In this document: positions 46,242-56,039 of the stretch, piece by piece | How positions within the stretch are numbered: the stretch's first letter is position 1 | Layout: each line of letters opens with the position of its first letter | Origin: JBKBUF01 sp046290815 | GTDB lineage: Bacteria; Bacteroidota; Bacteroidia; Cytophagales; Cytophagaceae | NCBI GenBank assembly: GCA_046290815.1 | Contig: JBKBUF010000005.1 | Span: forward strand, 1 to 64,000 | Direction: 5' to 3' | DNA length: 64,000 nucleotides | Notes under the pieces: generated by a model | What the model was told of the DNA's origin: nothing | The model's database searches: none | What the model saw: the letters and a program-made list of their open reading frames with translations, nothing else | Translations under genes and position numbers: made by a program

Positions 46242-48167
46242 TTACTTAGGATTTTTTCCCATCAAAACATTATGAAGCTCATAAAATTCATCAGGCACTT
46301 TAGCACCTTGTTCTTTGCACAATTCAATAGCATGTATTATATCTGCCTTGCATGCTGCACTATCATGCCTTATACTGGCCCGCAGGTACCGTGCATAATA
46401 ATCTTCCGGCACATATTCCAGGTATCGGTTCAAATACTCCATAGCAAGCGTCCTGTTGTATCTCTCTATTTCATGGTAACCAAGGTCTACAAGCAGATGA
46501 AATTGTGATTTATCAATTCTGATCAATTCATTCAAAACATTAAAGCAACGGTTATACTCTCTTTTATGATAAAGAGCTCTGGCCACTTTCAGATATACTG
46601 CTGTAATCCTCGATGAGTCAAACTTCAATTCTCTTTTAAAATCTTCTATGGCTTTGGCATACTCTCCGGAGTTGTAATAATAGTCCCCTCTAATCCTATA
46701 CCATTCTGCAGTATAAGGATCCTTTGAAATTGCCTTGTTGAAAAACTCCAACGCAGCCATTTTATCATTACGTTTCAATCTTTCTTCACCGGATACTATT
46801 AAATTTTCAGCTTCGAATTTCACGGAATACACTGCTGCAAATTCTTTCCAAAGACTTGATTTATGAAATCTGGAGAACAATGGTTCCTTGAAAATTTCAT
46901 CCCATCTTCTTTTAGCAGCAGACTGCTGAAGTCTGGTCAGATAGGAAATAACATTTTCTGGTTGATTTAGACTTGCATAACATTGTGCAATCTGAAAGTA
47001 TGATCTGAATGGATTTTCTTCATCGTCTTTAAGATAATCCTGTATGGCCAATTCATATTTTCCGGTATTTCTATAAGCCTCTCCTCTGTAAAAATATCCA
47101 TTATGCAGATTTTGTCCCCTCTTCAAGGCAATTGAAAGATTATGAATCGCTTCTTTATACTTTTCATTTCTAAAATAGTATAAGCCTTTAACATAATGGG
47201 TAAAGGCAATTTTTTCTGTAAGCTCTTTGCTTTCAAAGGTTTTTTCAGGTGCATCATACAATGGTTTTACATGCAACTTATTTTCCTTAGCGAAAGCCTG
47301 ATACATGTGATCCCTGCTTAAGGCAGATATGTTTGTTTTTACAATGCTTTCTTTTCTGACGAAAATACAGGAGTCTGATCTGAAATAAACCAGTGAATGC
47401 TCATCAGTAAATGACAAGTGTTGGTCGTTGAAAAAGTCAAACCATGCATTTGAATCAATTTTGCGTTCTAAAGTACATAATGATTTACCTGTTTTAAAGT
47501 CGTATATAGTTTGACTGTTGTTCACAACGATCCTTTTAAGATCAGGATCTATTGCAAATTTTTCTACAGGCTCAGGCAGACTCATCTTTTTTATCTGTGA
47601 CCTGTTCTTCCCTCGTAAAGTGTATAAATCCTTTGAGCCATTTGCTATCAAAATCATTTGCCCGTCCGCTGAAAGTTTAACATCTGTAAATACAGAATCG
47701 ACGGGAATTTTCGGATCAAAAATTGTTCTGGTGAACTGCTTTAAAGTGACAATACCTGCCTGGCCTGTCCTTTTACCGTAAAAATCATTTTCATAAGTTG
47801 CTACAAAGAATCCTTTACTGTCCGGAGTAAAACCCAGTACATGCTCATCGGCTATACATTTTTCCATTTTCCCTGTACTGAGATTCCACAGGCAATAATT
47901 CTGATCAAGATCCGATGTGATCACCCATCTGCTATCCGGAGAAACGTATATCTCTTTTACGGGATAAGGATGTCTGAATGTAAACTTCTGGTTTCCGGTT
48001 GAAATCTCCCACACCTTAAGTGTTTTATCTTCAGCTCCTGAAAGCACATATCTGTTGTCGGGTGTTATAGCTACAGATTTTATTTCACCATCATGTGCAA
48101 TGTCGTATTGGGCAGTAAGAGAAAGGCATGAAAGCAGGCATGCCATCAAAGTAATCAGTCCCCTCAT
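46242..48167 (-). CDS. WD40 propeller plus tetratricopeptide repeat exported protein
   Basis: The 641-aa protein has a signal peptide (LITLMACLLSCLSLTAQ). An N-terminal WD40-like propeller follows (IKSVAITPDNRYVLSGAEDKTLKVWEI, VKEIYVSPDSRWVITSD, then weaker blades to about 320), and then TPR units from about 325 (GLYYFRNEKYKEAIHNL, GYFYRGEAYRNTGKYELAI, RGDYYYNSGEYAKAIEDF, LGYHEIERYNRTLAM). Both are protein-interaction modules. No sorting domain is present, so it is probably periplasmic. Specific role unknown. It lies upstream of the HD-PycTM gene on the same strand and could share its transcript. Confidence 0.83.
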   Translation of the reverse strand: MRGLITLMACLLSCLSLTAQYDIAHDGEIKSVAITPDNRYVLSGAEDKTLKVWEISTGNQKFTFRHPYPVKEIYVSPDSRWVITSDLDQNYCLWNLSTGKMEKCIADEHVLGFTPDSKGFFVATYENDFYGKRTGQAGIVTLKQFTRTIFDPKIPVDSVFTDVKLSADGQMILIANGSKDLYTLRGKNRSQIKKMSLPEPVEKFAIDPDLKRIVVNNSQTIYDFKTGKSLCTLERKIDSNAWFDFFNDQHLSFTDEHSLVYFRSDSCIFVRKESIVKTNISALSRDHMYQAFAKENKLHVKPLYDAPEKTFESKELTEKIAFTHYVKGLYYFRNEKYKEAIHNLSIALKRGQNLHNGYFYRGEAYRNTGKYELAIQDYLKDDEENPFRSYFQIAQCYASLNQPENVISYLTRLQQSAAKRRWDEIFKEPLFSRFHKSSLWKEFAAVYSVKFEAENLIVSGEERLKRNDKMAALEFFNKAISKDPYTAEWYRIRGDYYYNSGEYAKAIEDFKRELKFDSSRITAVYLKVARALYHKREYNRCFNVLNELIRIDKSQFHLLVDLGYHEIERYNRTLAMEYLNRYLEYVPEDYYARYLRASIRHDSAACKADIIHAIELCKEQGAKVPDEFYELHNVLMGKNPK

Positions 48168-48241
48168 ATCATTTTGGTATTTTTTAATTAACTATTAATA
48201 ACTTAGGATTGTTATCTTGAATTTTGCTATTAAATAGGAAA

Positions 48242-48272
48242 TTTGATTTACCAAAAAATACTAGTACATTTA
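48242..48272 (+). promoter_or_regulatory. Candidate Bacteroidetes promoter for the Kelch lipoprotein
   Basis: TTTG at 48242-48245, a 19-base spacer and TACATTTA at 48265-48272 match TTTG-N19-TAnnTTTG with one mismatch in the last base. Transcription would start about ten bases before the ATG at 48289, giving a very short leader. Confidence 0.5.
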
Positions 48273-48288
48273 AGGTAAACAGCGGTTT

Positions 48289-49740
48289 ATGAGATGCTTT
48301 AGAAATTTTTGTATCCTGATATTTTTCCTAATCCTGTTCTCCTGCAAAAAGGTTAAAGGAATTGAACCCAGCCCTAATATTACTCTTATTCAAAGTTCTT
48401 ACACATTAATACCGCTTACTTCTGAAACAGGGATCAATGATACCGTCATATTCTCAATGAACTGCGTAAATGAGAATAAGTCTAATCTTGAAATTATATG
48501 GTTCGACAAAGAATCAGGAACGATGATAAAAAGTGTTCAGACAAGCACCCCTACGATTTTAGATACTATAAAATATGCATGGCCAAGCCTAGGAAGTAAA
48601 GTTTTAATAAATACAGTCAAATATAATGGTCAAATAATTCATAGTAAAGAGGCTTTAATTGAAGTCGTTAAAGATCCTGTTTTAATAAACATGCCTCGAC
48701 ATATGGTAGCAAACAATATAGGTGAAATTGTCAATATAAAAGCTCACTTAACCAGAAACTATGGTAAGATATCAAAGATTGAATTTGATTTCGATGGAAG
48801 TGAAGAAAAATATTCATACACTCAAGTATCTAAACCGGATACAAGTTTCACTTTTGAAAAAAATGTATATGTATATCTTAGAGTAACAGACGATGACAAT
48901 GACATTTATCTTGATAGCACAAGAGTAACGCTTCCAATGTGGAACAACAAAGGGAGTTTTTCATATAATTGGAATTGCATAGAAAAGAAAATCGGCCGTT
49001 ATAATGATTTATTATACATAGGCCATTGCAATGAATTAACTTCTTATAATTTCTTAAATCAACAAGTGGAACAATTACCAGCGGTTGGAGATATAAATAC
49101 TAATAATTATTCTCTTTTATCATTTAACGAACGATTGTTGATTATCGGAACAACCGTTTCTTCTTCTATAATTAGGGTATTTAATATTAATACTAGAGCC
49201 TTTGAAACAAATATAACATTGCCTGAGTCAAATTTCCGCAATGGGTGTGCAGAAGAAAATAATGGTAAAATTTATTTAATGTTCCCAAATGGAAATCTGC
49301 ATATTTATAATCTAATGACAGGTGAATGGAATTCAGGTAATTCTTTACCGGAACCGAGAAGAGGTGCGTCGTCTAATTTACATGACGGCAAGATTTATGT
49401 TTCTGGTGGAAGAAACTCGGAAAACAAAGATGTAACAACGATTCTAATCTACGACATAAACTCTAATACATGGACTACCGGTACACCTCTGCCATTTACG
49501 AAAAGTTACCACACCTCAACAGTTTACAAAAATAAAATTTACATTTTCGGCGGAGGTCACTCCAGTGGGTCTATAAATGACAACAATTTAATTTTTGATC
49601 TTCAAAAAAATACATGGGAATCCTTTCCGCAACCAGATGGTATGCTTTTTGGCGTGAGCACTAAATGTATTGATTTAGAAGATCGAATATTAATTTTTAC
49701 AGGAGAAAAAGTGGTTGAATTTTTTCCCGAAAACAGATAA
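48289..49740 (+). CDS. Kelch-repeat lipoprotein
   Basis: The 483-aa protein has a lipoprotein signal (FFLILFSCKK, Cys19). Residues about 30-220 form Ig-like/PKD strands (SYTLIPLTSETGINDT, KIEFDFDGSEEKYSY). From about 230 Kelch-type units appear, clearest in MTGEWNSGNSLPEPRRGAS, LHDGKIYVSGGRN and STVYKNKIYIFGGGHSSG. It should sit at the outer membrane as a propeller-bearing lipoprotein. No enzymatic residues can be named. A promoter-like element lies just upstream. Confidence 0.8.
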   Translation: MRCFRNFCILIFFLILFSCKKVKGIEPSPNITLIQSSYTLIPLTSETGINDTVIFSMNCVNENKSNLEIIWFDKESGTMIKSVQTSTPTILDTIKYAWPSLGSKVLINTVKYNGQIIHSKEALIEVVKDPVLINMPRHMVANNIGEIVNIKAHLTRNYGKISKIEFDFDGSEEKYSYTQVSKPDTSFTFEKNVYVYLRVTDDDNDIYLDSTRVTLPMWNNKGSFSYNWNCIEKKIGRYNDLLYIGHCNELTSYNFLNQQVEQLPAVGDINTNNYSLLSFNERLLIIGTTVSSSIIRVFNINTRAFETNITLPESNFRNGCAEENNGKIYLMFPNGNLHIYNLMTGEWNSGNSLPEPRRGASSNLHDGKIYVSGGRNSENKDVTTILIYDINSNTWTTGTPLPFTKSYHTSTVYKNKIYIFGGGHSSGSINDNNLIFDLQKNTWESFPQPDGMLFGVSTKCIDLEDRILIFTGEKVVEFFPENR

Positions 49741-49752
49741 CCTTCCATTTTA

Positions 49753-49783
49753 TTTAAAAAAACTAAATAAATCCTTACCTTTG
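49753..49783 (+). promoter_or_regulatory. Candidate Bacteroidetes promoter for the sugar dehydrogenase-like gene
   Basis: TTTA at 49753-49756, a 19-base spacer and TACCTTTG at 49776-49783 match the sigma-ABfr consensus with one mismatch in the -33 element. The start would be near 49790, leaving a leader of about 134 bases that contains a small TTCCT/AGGAA hairpin near 49848. Confidence 0.5.
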
Positions 49784-49923
49784 AATAAGTTTTTATTCAG
49801 CCAAATTTCTGTTTCTAGTAGTCTGCGACCTATTTTTTTTCCTCACTTTGAAGGAATTTTTTAGACCACTGTAAATTAGAAATTCTGGTAGGATTTGTTA
49901 AACCTAACTAATACTAAACCTAA

Positions 49924-52584
49924 ATGAAAATTTTACATAGCCTTCTGGGCATGTTATTGCTTTGCTATTGCTCTTACCCAAGTTACACAGCAGACTTAAA
50001 ACCAGGATTTGTCGAACAGGTAGTGGCAGAAGGATTAGACCCTACTTCTATGGCCATTGCTCCAGATGGAAGAATATTTATTGCCGAGAAGAATGGCAGG
50101 ATAAGGATAGTACAGAATGGTAGTCTTTTATCTGTTCCGTTTCTCACTATTCATGTCGACAATCATAATGAAAGAGGGATAAACGGGATTGTGCTGGATC
50201 CGGACTTTGATTTTAATGGCTATGTATATATATATTACACAGTTAAGGACATGAACTTTAACCGGGTAAGCAGGTTTACTTCAGCAGGTAATACTGCACT
50301 TCCAGGCAGCGAACTTGTATTATTAAATCTCAATCTTCTTCCATCCGGAATTCACAATGGAGGAGCAATGTTATTCGGCAATGATGGTAAGTTATACATT
50401 GCCACCGGAGATGGGGGCAATGGCTCATATTCACAAGACCTTGGCAATCTTCTTGGCAAAATCTTAAGAATTAATAGTGACGGAAGCGTTCCACCAGACA
50501 ATCCGTTTTATGAATCACTTGAAGGAGATTTAAGAAGTATTTGGGCTTATGGTTTAAGAAATCCATATACAATGGCGTATGATAAGGTCTCCGGAATGCT
50601 CCTGGTTAATGATGTAGGCCAATTTGATTGGGAAGAAGTTAATAATATATTGCCCGGTAAAAATTACGGATGGCCATTAATAGAAGGAATGATAGGAGAG
50701 CAGACTCCTCCGGATAATTACCAGGATCCTGTATATGTGTATGGCCATGACAAGGGTTGTGCTATAGTAGGAGCAGCCTTTTACCGCCCTGAACTTCCAA
50801 TTTTTCCGCCCTCTTATTCCGGCAAGTTTTTCTTTGCCGATTATTGCATGGGTATTTTATCTGTTTTTGATCCTATGAGTGGTTTGCCGATAGATACTCT
50901 TGCCACCGGCATGAACCAACCTACTTACCTGGTTGTATCCCCGGAAGGAGATTTATACTATCTGCAAAGGGCCGGTATTGGTGATGGATCTGTAGAGGAT
51001 AATACTTCAACTTCCAATGGCACTTTATGGAAAATACATTATTCAGGAAACAGTGCACCTTTTATTGCGAGAGATCCTATTAACAAAATAGTCTCTGTTG
51101 GAGAATCAGCGCGATTTACTGTAGTCCCATCAGGAGCAAAACCATTTACTTTCCAATGGTATGTAAATGAAGAACCGGTAGAAAACTCGGATAGCGCCAT
51201 CCTTATTTTAGAAAACGTAAGCCTCGATTTGAATGGCGCTGAAATCAAATGTATCGTTACCAATATACATGGAATTGCCGAAACCGAAATTGCATATTTG
51301 CATGTTTCCAACAATACACGTCCGGTTCCTGTAATACATACTCCTGTATTAGGTTCAAAGTATCGCGGAGGATCTATTATCAGCTTTACGGGCACTGCTA
51401 GCGATGCAGAAGATGGGAGCATGCCAGCATCTTCACTTCAATGGGAGATATTATTCCATCATGATGATCATACACATCCGGCCATGGCAGCAATTACTGG
51501 TATTACGGAGGGTACATTCGAAATACCTAAAATAGGTGAAACCTCTACAAACGTTTGGTATAGGATTTATTTGACAGCCACAGATTCGGAAGGACTGAGT
51601 CAGACAATATTCACCGATATCCATCCGGAGCTGGTAACTATTACTTTTAATTCAGTTCCTGAAAATTTAACATTAAGTCTGGACGGAATACCGGTACAAA
51701 CACCTTACCAATTTGAGTCGGTTGCAGGAATGACAAGAGCGTACCAAGTTCCCATAATTGATTTACAAAAGGATCTGGTATTCCTCGAATGGGACGATAA
51801 CCGGACCGATGGAATCATTTATATCGATGCAGAAGAAAGCAGAAGCTCTATCACAGCATATTTTGAAGATCTGGATAGAGGAAATGGTGATGGATTGCTA
51901 GGAACTTATTACAATGCCAATCATTGGCAATATCATTTTAATTATTCTCCATCATTAATTCGGGTTGATCCCCAAATTAATTTTAACTGGGGTGAAGGTA
52001 GCCCTGCACCTGAGATAACTGAAAATAGTTTTGTTGTACAATGGACCGGATTTATACAACCTTATGTCACGGATGACTACCAATTCACAATAACATCAGA
52101 TGATGGAAACAACCTTTGGATTAATGATGTGAAAGTAATAGATGACTGGACTTATCACGGAGCTATTCCTCTATCCGGAAGCATCCATTTGGAAAGAGGG
52201 CAACAATATCCGATAAGGGTTGAGTATTTTGAAGCATTTGGTGGTGCGGCAGTGAAATTGGAATGGAAAGGAACAAATTTCCAAAGAGAAGTGGTGCCGA
52301 AATCGCAATTATACTCAGGGATAATTACAAAATCACCTGAAAAAAATGAACGATCAGAGGTCTTTCCTAATCCGTTCGAAAATGAGATTGAAATAAAAAT
52401 AAAAGGACATTCATCGGATACCAAATTGAATCTAACAGACATTAATGGAAGACCAATAATTTCCGAAAATAATTACACCGGAGATATTATATGGAGTCTT
52501 GATAATTTACCTTTAGGAGTGTACTTTCTGATTTTAACTTCAACACAAAAGTCGGAAACAATTAAAATTGTTAAGGTAAAATAA
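49924..52584 (+). CDS. Secreted PQQ-type sugar dehydrogenase-like protein with PA14 and T9SS sorting domains
   Basis: The 886-aa protein has a signal peptide, then a six-bladed glucose/sorbosone dehydrogenase propeller at about 25-375 (PTSMAIAPDGRIFIAEKNG, HNGGAMLFGNDGKLYIATGDGG, IWAYGLRNPYTMAYD, DVGQFDWEEVN, YGWPLIEG). An Ig-like domain (about 380-465), a cadherin/PKD-like module (470-560), a PA14 domain at about 655-800 (GLLGTYYNANHW, YQFTITSDDGNNLWIND) and a T9SS sorting domain (VFPNPFENEIEI to IKIVKVK) follow. PA14 suggests glycan binding, and the propeller would oxidise sugars with PQQ or act structurally. It precedes the arabinofuranose-type cluster but has its own promoter. Confidence 0.88.
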   Translation: MKILHSLLGMLLLCYCSYPSYTADLKPGFVEQVVAEGLDPTSMAIAPDGRIFIAEKNGRIRIVQNGSLLSVPFLTIHVDNHNERGINGIVLDPDFDFNGYVYIYYTVKDMNFNRVSRFTSAGNTALPGSELVLLNLNLLPSGIHNGGAMLFGNDGKLYIATGDGGNGSYSQDLGNLLGKILRINSDGSVPPDNPFYESLEGDLRSIWAYGLRNPYTMAYDKVSGMLLVNDVGQFDWEEVNNILPGKNYGWPLIEGMIGEQTPPDNYQDPVYVYGHDKGCAIVGAAFYRPELPIFPPSYSGKFFFADYCMGILSVFDPMSGLPIDTLATGMNQPTYLVVSPEGDLYYLQRAGIGDGSVEDNTSTSNGTLWKIHYSGNSAPFIARDPINKIVSVGESARFTVVPSGAKPFTFQWYVNEEPVENSDSAILILENVSLDLNGAEIKCIVTNIHGIAETEIAYLHVSNNTRPVPVIHTPVLGSKYRGGSIISFTGTASDAEDGSMPASSLQWEILFHHDDHTHPAMAAITGITEGTFEIPKIGETSTNVWYRIYLTATDSEGLSQTIFTDIHPELVTITFNSVPENLTLSLDGIPVQTPYQFESVAGMTRAYQVPIIDLQKDLVFLEWDDNRTDGIIYIDAEESRSSITAYFEDLDRGNGDGLLGTYYNANHWQYHFNYSPSLIRVDPQINFNWGEGSPAPEITENSFVVQWTGFIQPYVTDDYQFTITSDDGNNLWINDVKVIDDWTYHGAIPLSGSIHLERGQQYPIRVEYFEAFGGAAVKLEWKGTNFQREVVPKSQLYSGIITKSPEKNERSEVFPNPFENEIEIKIKGHSSDTKLNLTDINGRPIISENNYTGDIIWSLDNLPLGVYFLILTSTQKSETIKIVKVK

Positions 52585-52746
52585 TACACCATAAGCCCAT
52601 TTAGCTAAAGGCCAATTCCAAATTTTTAATTGGCGCAAAAAACAGTTAACTTAGGACAGAAAATTTAATTATAAGGTTTACAAAAAAGGCCTACCCAAGT
52701 TAATTTTCCCAATTTAGAAAATAATAATAATTTTCATTCCAAGATT

Positions 52747-55089
52747 ATGATTTTAAATACCATACTTGAAGTTTTTGCAAATAACATCAGGCAAATACGG
52801 TCTATTAATATTAATATATGTATTGTCTTAATTTCCATTTTTGTTCTTTCTATTGTAAAATCTGGTGAAAATGTAATTGAACTATTTCTATTGAACAATG
52901 AGACTGATATAGCAGGAAGGGTAATTTTTATAGGATTGAGCATCTTCATTATTGCAATTGTAAACTTATTATTAATAATTTTCTATCAACAAAATAAAGA
53001 TTCATTAAACTCAATATGGGAAGTATCCCTATATTTTTCTTCGATATTTTTATTTATTCCTTACCTGCTACTGACATCTGATTTACTTGAAGAAAATCTT
53101 TCAATAATTACAATAGTTATTAGCATTCTTTACCTGTTGCATTTGTTTACAGAGTTGCATCAAGTTAATAAAGAGAAGTCCATACTTAACAAATTTGAAA
53201 CTGCTATAGGCAACCATACAACACCAATAATATATACTTTATCAATAATTTACTTTTTATACTTCGGCTTTTTATCAGTCATCACTTATTTAAATTTTGA
53301 TTCTCCCACTCATGATACAGGGATTTTCACAAGTGTTGTGTATAAGCTCTCCAAATTTAAAAGCCCTTATTTTTCCTTGTATGACATTAATTTCTTTCAA
53401 CATCATTTTTCGCCTATCCTTTTCATTTTAGTACCATTTTACTGGATATTCCCTAGTCCCATTACTATTCTGCTAATACAGTCTTTAATGTTGGGCTTAG
53501 CATCTATTTATGTATTCAAACTCGGAAAGCTATTTACCGGTAGTATACTGTTTGCCTTATTAATTCAAACAAGTTATCTGTTACATCCAGCTGTTCATGG
53601 CACGAACTTATTCGATTTTCATGAAGTTGCATTTCTTCCAATATTTGTTCTTGGTGCCCTTTATTACTATGAAATTAAATCCTATAAACTATATTGGATA
53701 TTCTTCACCCTGGCCATCTTTGTGAAGGAAGATGTCCCGATATTTACTGCAATATATGGGTTGTATTTGGCTTTAGGAAGGAAGGATTGGAAAGTTGGTA
53801 TTTCTACCATAGTCATTTCAATAGTATATTATCTTATTGTTAAAAGTTTCTTAACGCATGGAATTCTTTTTTCAAGGTATGGAGAATTAATGATCCCTGG
53901 CACTTCTCCTGAAAAAGGCATAATTCTAACCTTGGTTACCAATCCCATCTATGTTATTAAATTAGTATTAGAAAACAATAAAAAGCTATCTTTTATTGTA
54001 GTGATTTGCCTTCCTTTATTATTTCTTGCATTTAGATCTGGATTTGCACTGATCCTTCTAATACCTTCTTTTATTTATGGTTTGTTAACCAATTATGGGA
54101 TGCACTTTAGTGTTAAATTTCACAATCCTTTACCGTTCATACCTCCTTTATATTATTTATCTTCCCTTGCCACAAAAAACGTGAAAGTAAATTATGCCAG
54201 CCTGAGTATTTTTATTTTGCTTGCTTCAATTGCGGCAAATTATTCATTCGGATCATTTAATCCTACAATGGAGCCTATTGTCAAAAAACTGGAATCAAAA
54301 GACAAAAGAGAAATCATTAATTCTAGGATATCCATTATCCCAGATACAGCATCTGTCACAACTAATGTTTCTCTTGTCCCTAATCTATGTACGAGGGATT
54401 CGGTTTTTACCTTTGCAGCGTTAATGCATTACGATACCCAGGGCAAATTATATTATAATGAAAATGAAAACCCTAAATATTCTATAACTAATGACGCAAA
54501 CTATATTTTGTGGGACAATAAATTTAGTTGGTGTTGGCCATTAGCTTCAAGAGATGAAGGATTTAATCTGATAAAAACTCTGGCAGAAAGGGGGGATTAT
54601 GGTTTGGTTAGTTGTTACGGAGGTGTTTATTTGCTAAAGAAGAATTATAAAAATGAAAAAAATCACCTACTAAATAAATACTATGGAATTACCTTACCAA
54701 GGTCATCCGGCAAAGATGTAAAAGACCAAAATTCAGAAATGGGATATGTTTTATACGCCGATCCGGATGTAGCAACAGGCAATACTTTTTTAACCTGGGG
54801 ACCATATGCCAATTTGGAGAAAGGAAAATATGAGATAAAATTCAGAATTAAATCCGAAGTAAAAAATTCTGATGAAGAGGTTCTAATAATAGAAGCTTAT
54901 AAGGATCCAGGAATTTATCTAGCAAATAAGTTAATAAAATCAAATGATTTTGTAAAAGATAACACTTATGTAGAATTTTCTTTACCGCTCGAAGTTTCTG
55001 AACCATTAAGAGGGGTGGAGTTCCGAATATTTTATAAGGGGAGTCATAAAGTTTGGATAGATTATATATATATGGAAAAAGTGGAATAA
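52747..55089 (+). CDS. DUF2079 polytopic membrane protein, candidate GT-C glycosyltransferase
   Basis: The 780-aa protein has about 12 predicted transmembrane helices in its first 500 residues. DUF2079 hallmarks are present: HDTGIFTSVVYKL, the FFQHHFSPILFIL stretch, a DFHEVAFLPIFVLG segment and KEDVPIF. A soluble C-terminal domain of about 280 residues follows. These arrangements resemble GT-C glycosyltransferases that use polyprenyl-phosphate sugars, with the acidic HDTG and FHE residues near the luminal face. It lies directly upstream of ubiA-dprE1-dprE2, so it is the obvious candidate to use the donor they would make; this is inferred from context. Confidence 0.78.
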   Translation: MILNTILEVFANNIRQIRSININICIVLISIFVLSIVKSGENVIELFLLNNETDIAGRVIFIGLSIFIIAIVNLLLIIFYQQNKDSLNSIWEVSLYFSSIFLFIPYLLLTSDLLEENLSIITIVISILYLLHLFTELHQVNKEKSILNKFETAIGNHTTPIIYTLSIIYFLYFGFLSVITYLNFDSPTHDTGIFTSVVYKLSKFKSPYFSLYDINFFQHHFSPILFILVPFYWIFPSPITILLIQSLMLGLASIYVFKLGKLFTGSILFALLIQTSYLLHPAVHGTNLFDFHEVAFLPIFVLGALYYYEIKSYKLYWIFFTLAIFVKEDVPIFTAIYGLYLALGRKDWKVGISTIVISIVYYLIVKSFLTHGILFSRYGELMIPGTSPEKGIILTLVTNPIYVIKLVLENNKKLSFIVVICLPLLFLAFRSGFALILLIPSFIYGLLTNYGMHFSVKFHNPLPFIPPLYYLSSLATKNVKVNYASLSIFILLASIAANYSFGSFNPTMEPIVKKLESKDKREIINSRISIIPDTASVTTNVSLVPNLCTRDSVFTFAALMHYDTQGKLYYNENENPKYSITNDANYILWDNKFSWCWPLASRDEGFNLIKTLAERGDYGLVSCYGGVYLLKKNYKNEKNHLLNKYYGITLPRSSGKDVKDQNSEMGYVLYADPDVATGNTFLTWGPYANLEKGKYEIKFRIKSEVKNSDEEVLIIEAYKDPGIYLANKLIKSNDFVKDNTYVEFSLPLEVSEPLRGVEFRIFYKGSHKVWIDYIYMEKVE

Positions 55090-55169
55090 TAAATTACTTC
55101 AAGTACTGACTAAAAATTATTATAATGGCTTATATTTTAACTACAGTTTCATGCCCTGTTAATTAGAAA

Positions 55170-56039
55170 ATGAAAAGTTATCTTACTTTAATTAGACCCC
55201 ACCAATGGATTAAAAACCTTTTCCTTCTTATACCTGCGTTTTTCGCAGAGGTATTTTTTGTACAAAATAACATAATTAATCTGCTTTTGGGATTTTTTGC
55301 TTTCTCCATCTCGGCAAGCAGCATTTATATCCTTAATGATTATCTTGATCGGGAAAAAGACAAATTGCATCCCACCAAAAAAAACCGGCCTATTGCAGCT
55401 GGGAAGGTGGCACCATCAATGGCCTTTATCTTAATGTTTATACTCTTTCTTTCAGGCGTTGCAATCGGTTATATTATTGATGAGCGTTTTTTTATTGTCA
55501 TTTGCTCTTACCTGATTATTAATATATTTTATTCAACTAAACTAAAACACATTGCAATACTTGATATTAATATCATAGCCATAGGGTTTTTATTAAGAGT
55601 TTTTGCTGGTGCATTTGCAGTAGATGTGGCCATCTCAAAATGGCTTATCCTCATTACATATTTGCTTGCCGTATTTATGGGTCTTGCCAAAAGAAGGGAC
55701 GATGTATTAATTTTTAATGAAAATGGACAGTCAGTCAGGTCGGTTGTAAAAGGTTATAATCTGGAGTTTATCAACTCAGCAATGGTAATAATGGGAGCTG
55801 TCACCATTGTATCCTACATTATGTACACTGTTTCACCTGAAGTAATTGAAAGAATAGGAAACGATTATGTTTATCTAACCACATTCTTCGTTATCATTGG
55901 AGTTTTCAGGTACCTCCAATTAACCCTGGTACATAATGAAACCGGCTCACCAACTAAAATACTTTACCGGGACCGTTTTATACAGGCATCCTTGATAGGT
56001 TGGATTGTCACATTTATAATATTGATATATGTCATCTAA
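55170..56039 (+). CDS. UbiA-family prenyl-phosphate phosphoribosyltransferase
   Basis: The 289-aa membrane protein has the PHQWIKNLFLLIPAFF entry of the decaprenyl-phosphate phosphoribosyltransferase subgroup (mycobacterial Rv3806c/UbiA), the first Asp motif NDYLDREKDKLHP (N-D-x-x-D-x-x-x-D), the second YSTKLKH segment and about eight transmembrane helices. It should transfer 5-phosphoribose from PRPP to polyprenyl phosphate. The gene begins 80 bases after DUF2079, and the dprE1 start overlaps its last 11 bases. This subgroup rather than menaquinone UbiA is chosen because of the sequence entry and the neighbours. Confidence 0.87.
   Translation: MKSYLTLIRPHQWIKNLFLLIPAFFAEVFFVQNNIINLLLGFFAFSISASSIYILNDYLDREKDKLHPTKKNRPIAAGKVAPSMAFILMFILFLSGVAIGYIIDERFFIVICSYLIINIFYSTKLKHIAILDINIIAIGFLLRVFAGAFAVDVAISKWLILITYLLAVFMGLAKRRDDVLIFNENGQSVRSVVKGYNLEFINSAMVIMGAVTIVSYIMYTVSPEVIERIGNDYVYLTTFFVIIGVFRYLQLTLVHNETGSPTKILYRDRFIQASLIGWIVTFIILIYVI

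Noticed and set aside
52611..52634. Hairpin GCCAATT/AATTGGC after the sugar dehydrogenase-like gene
   Set aside because: Only a 7-bp stem and no T run after it on the plus strand, so it is not a convincing terminator.
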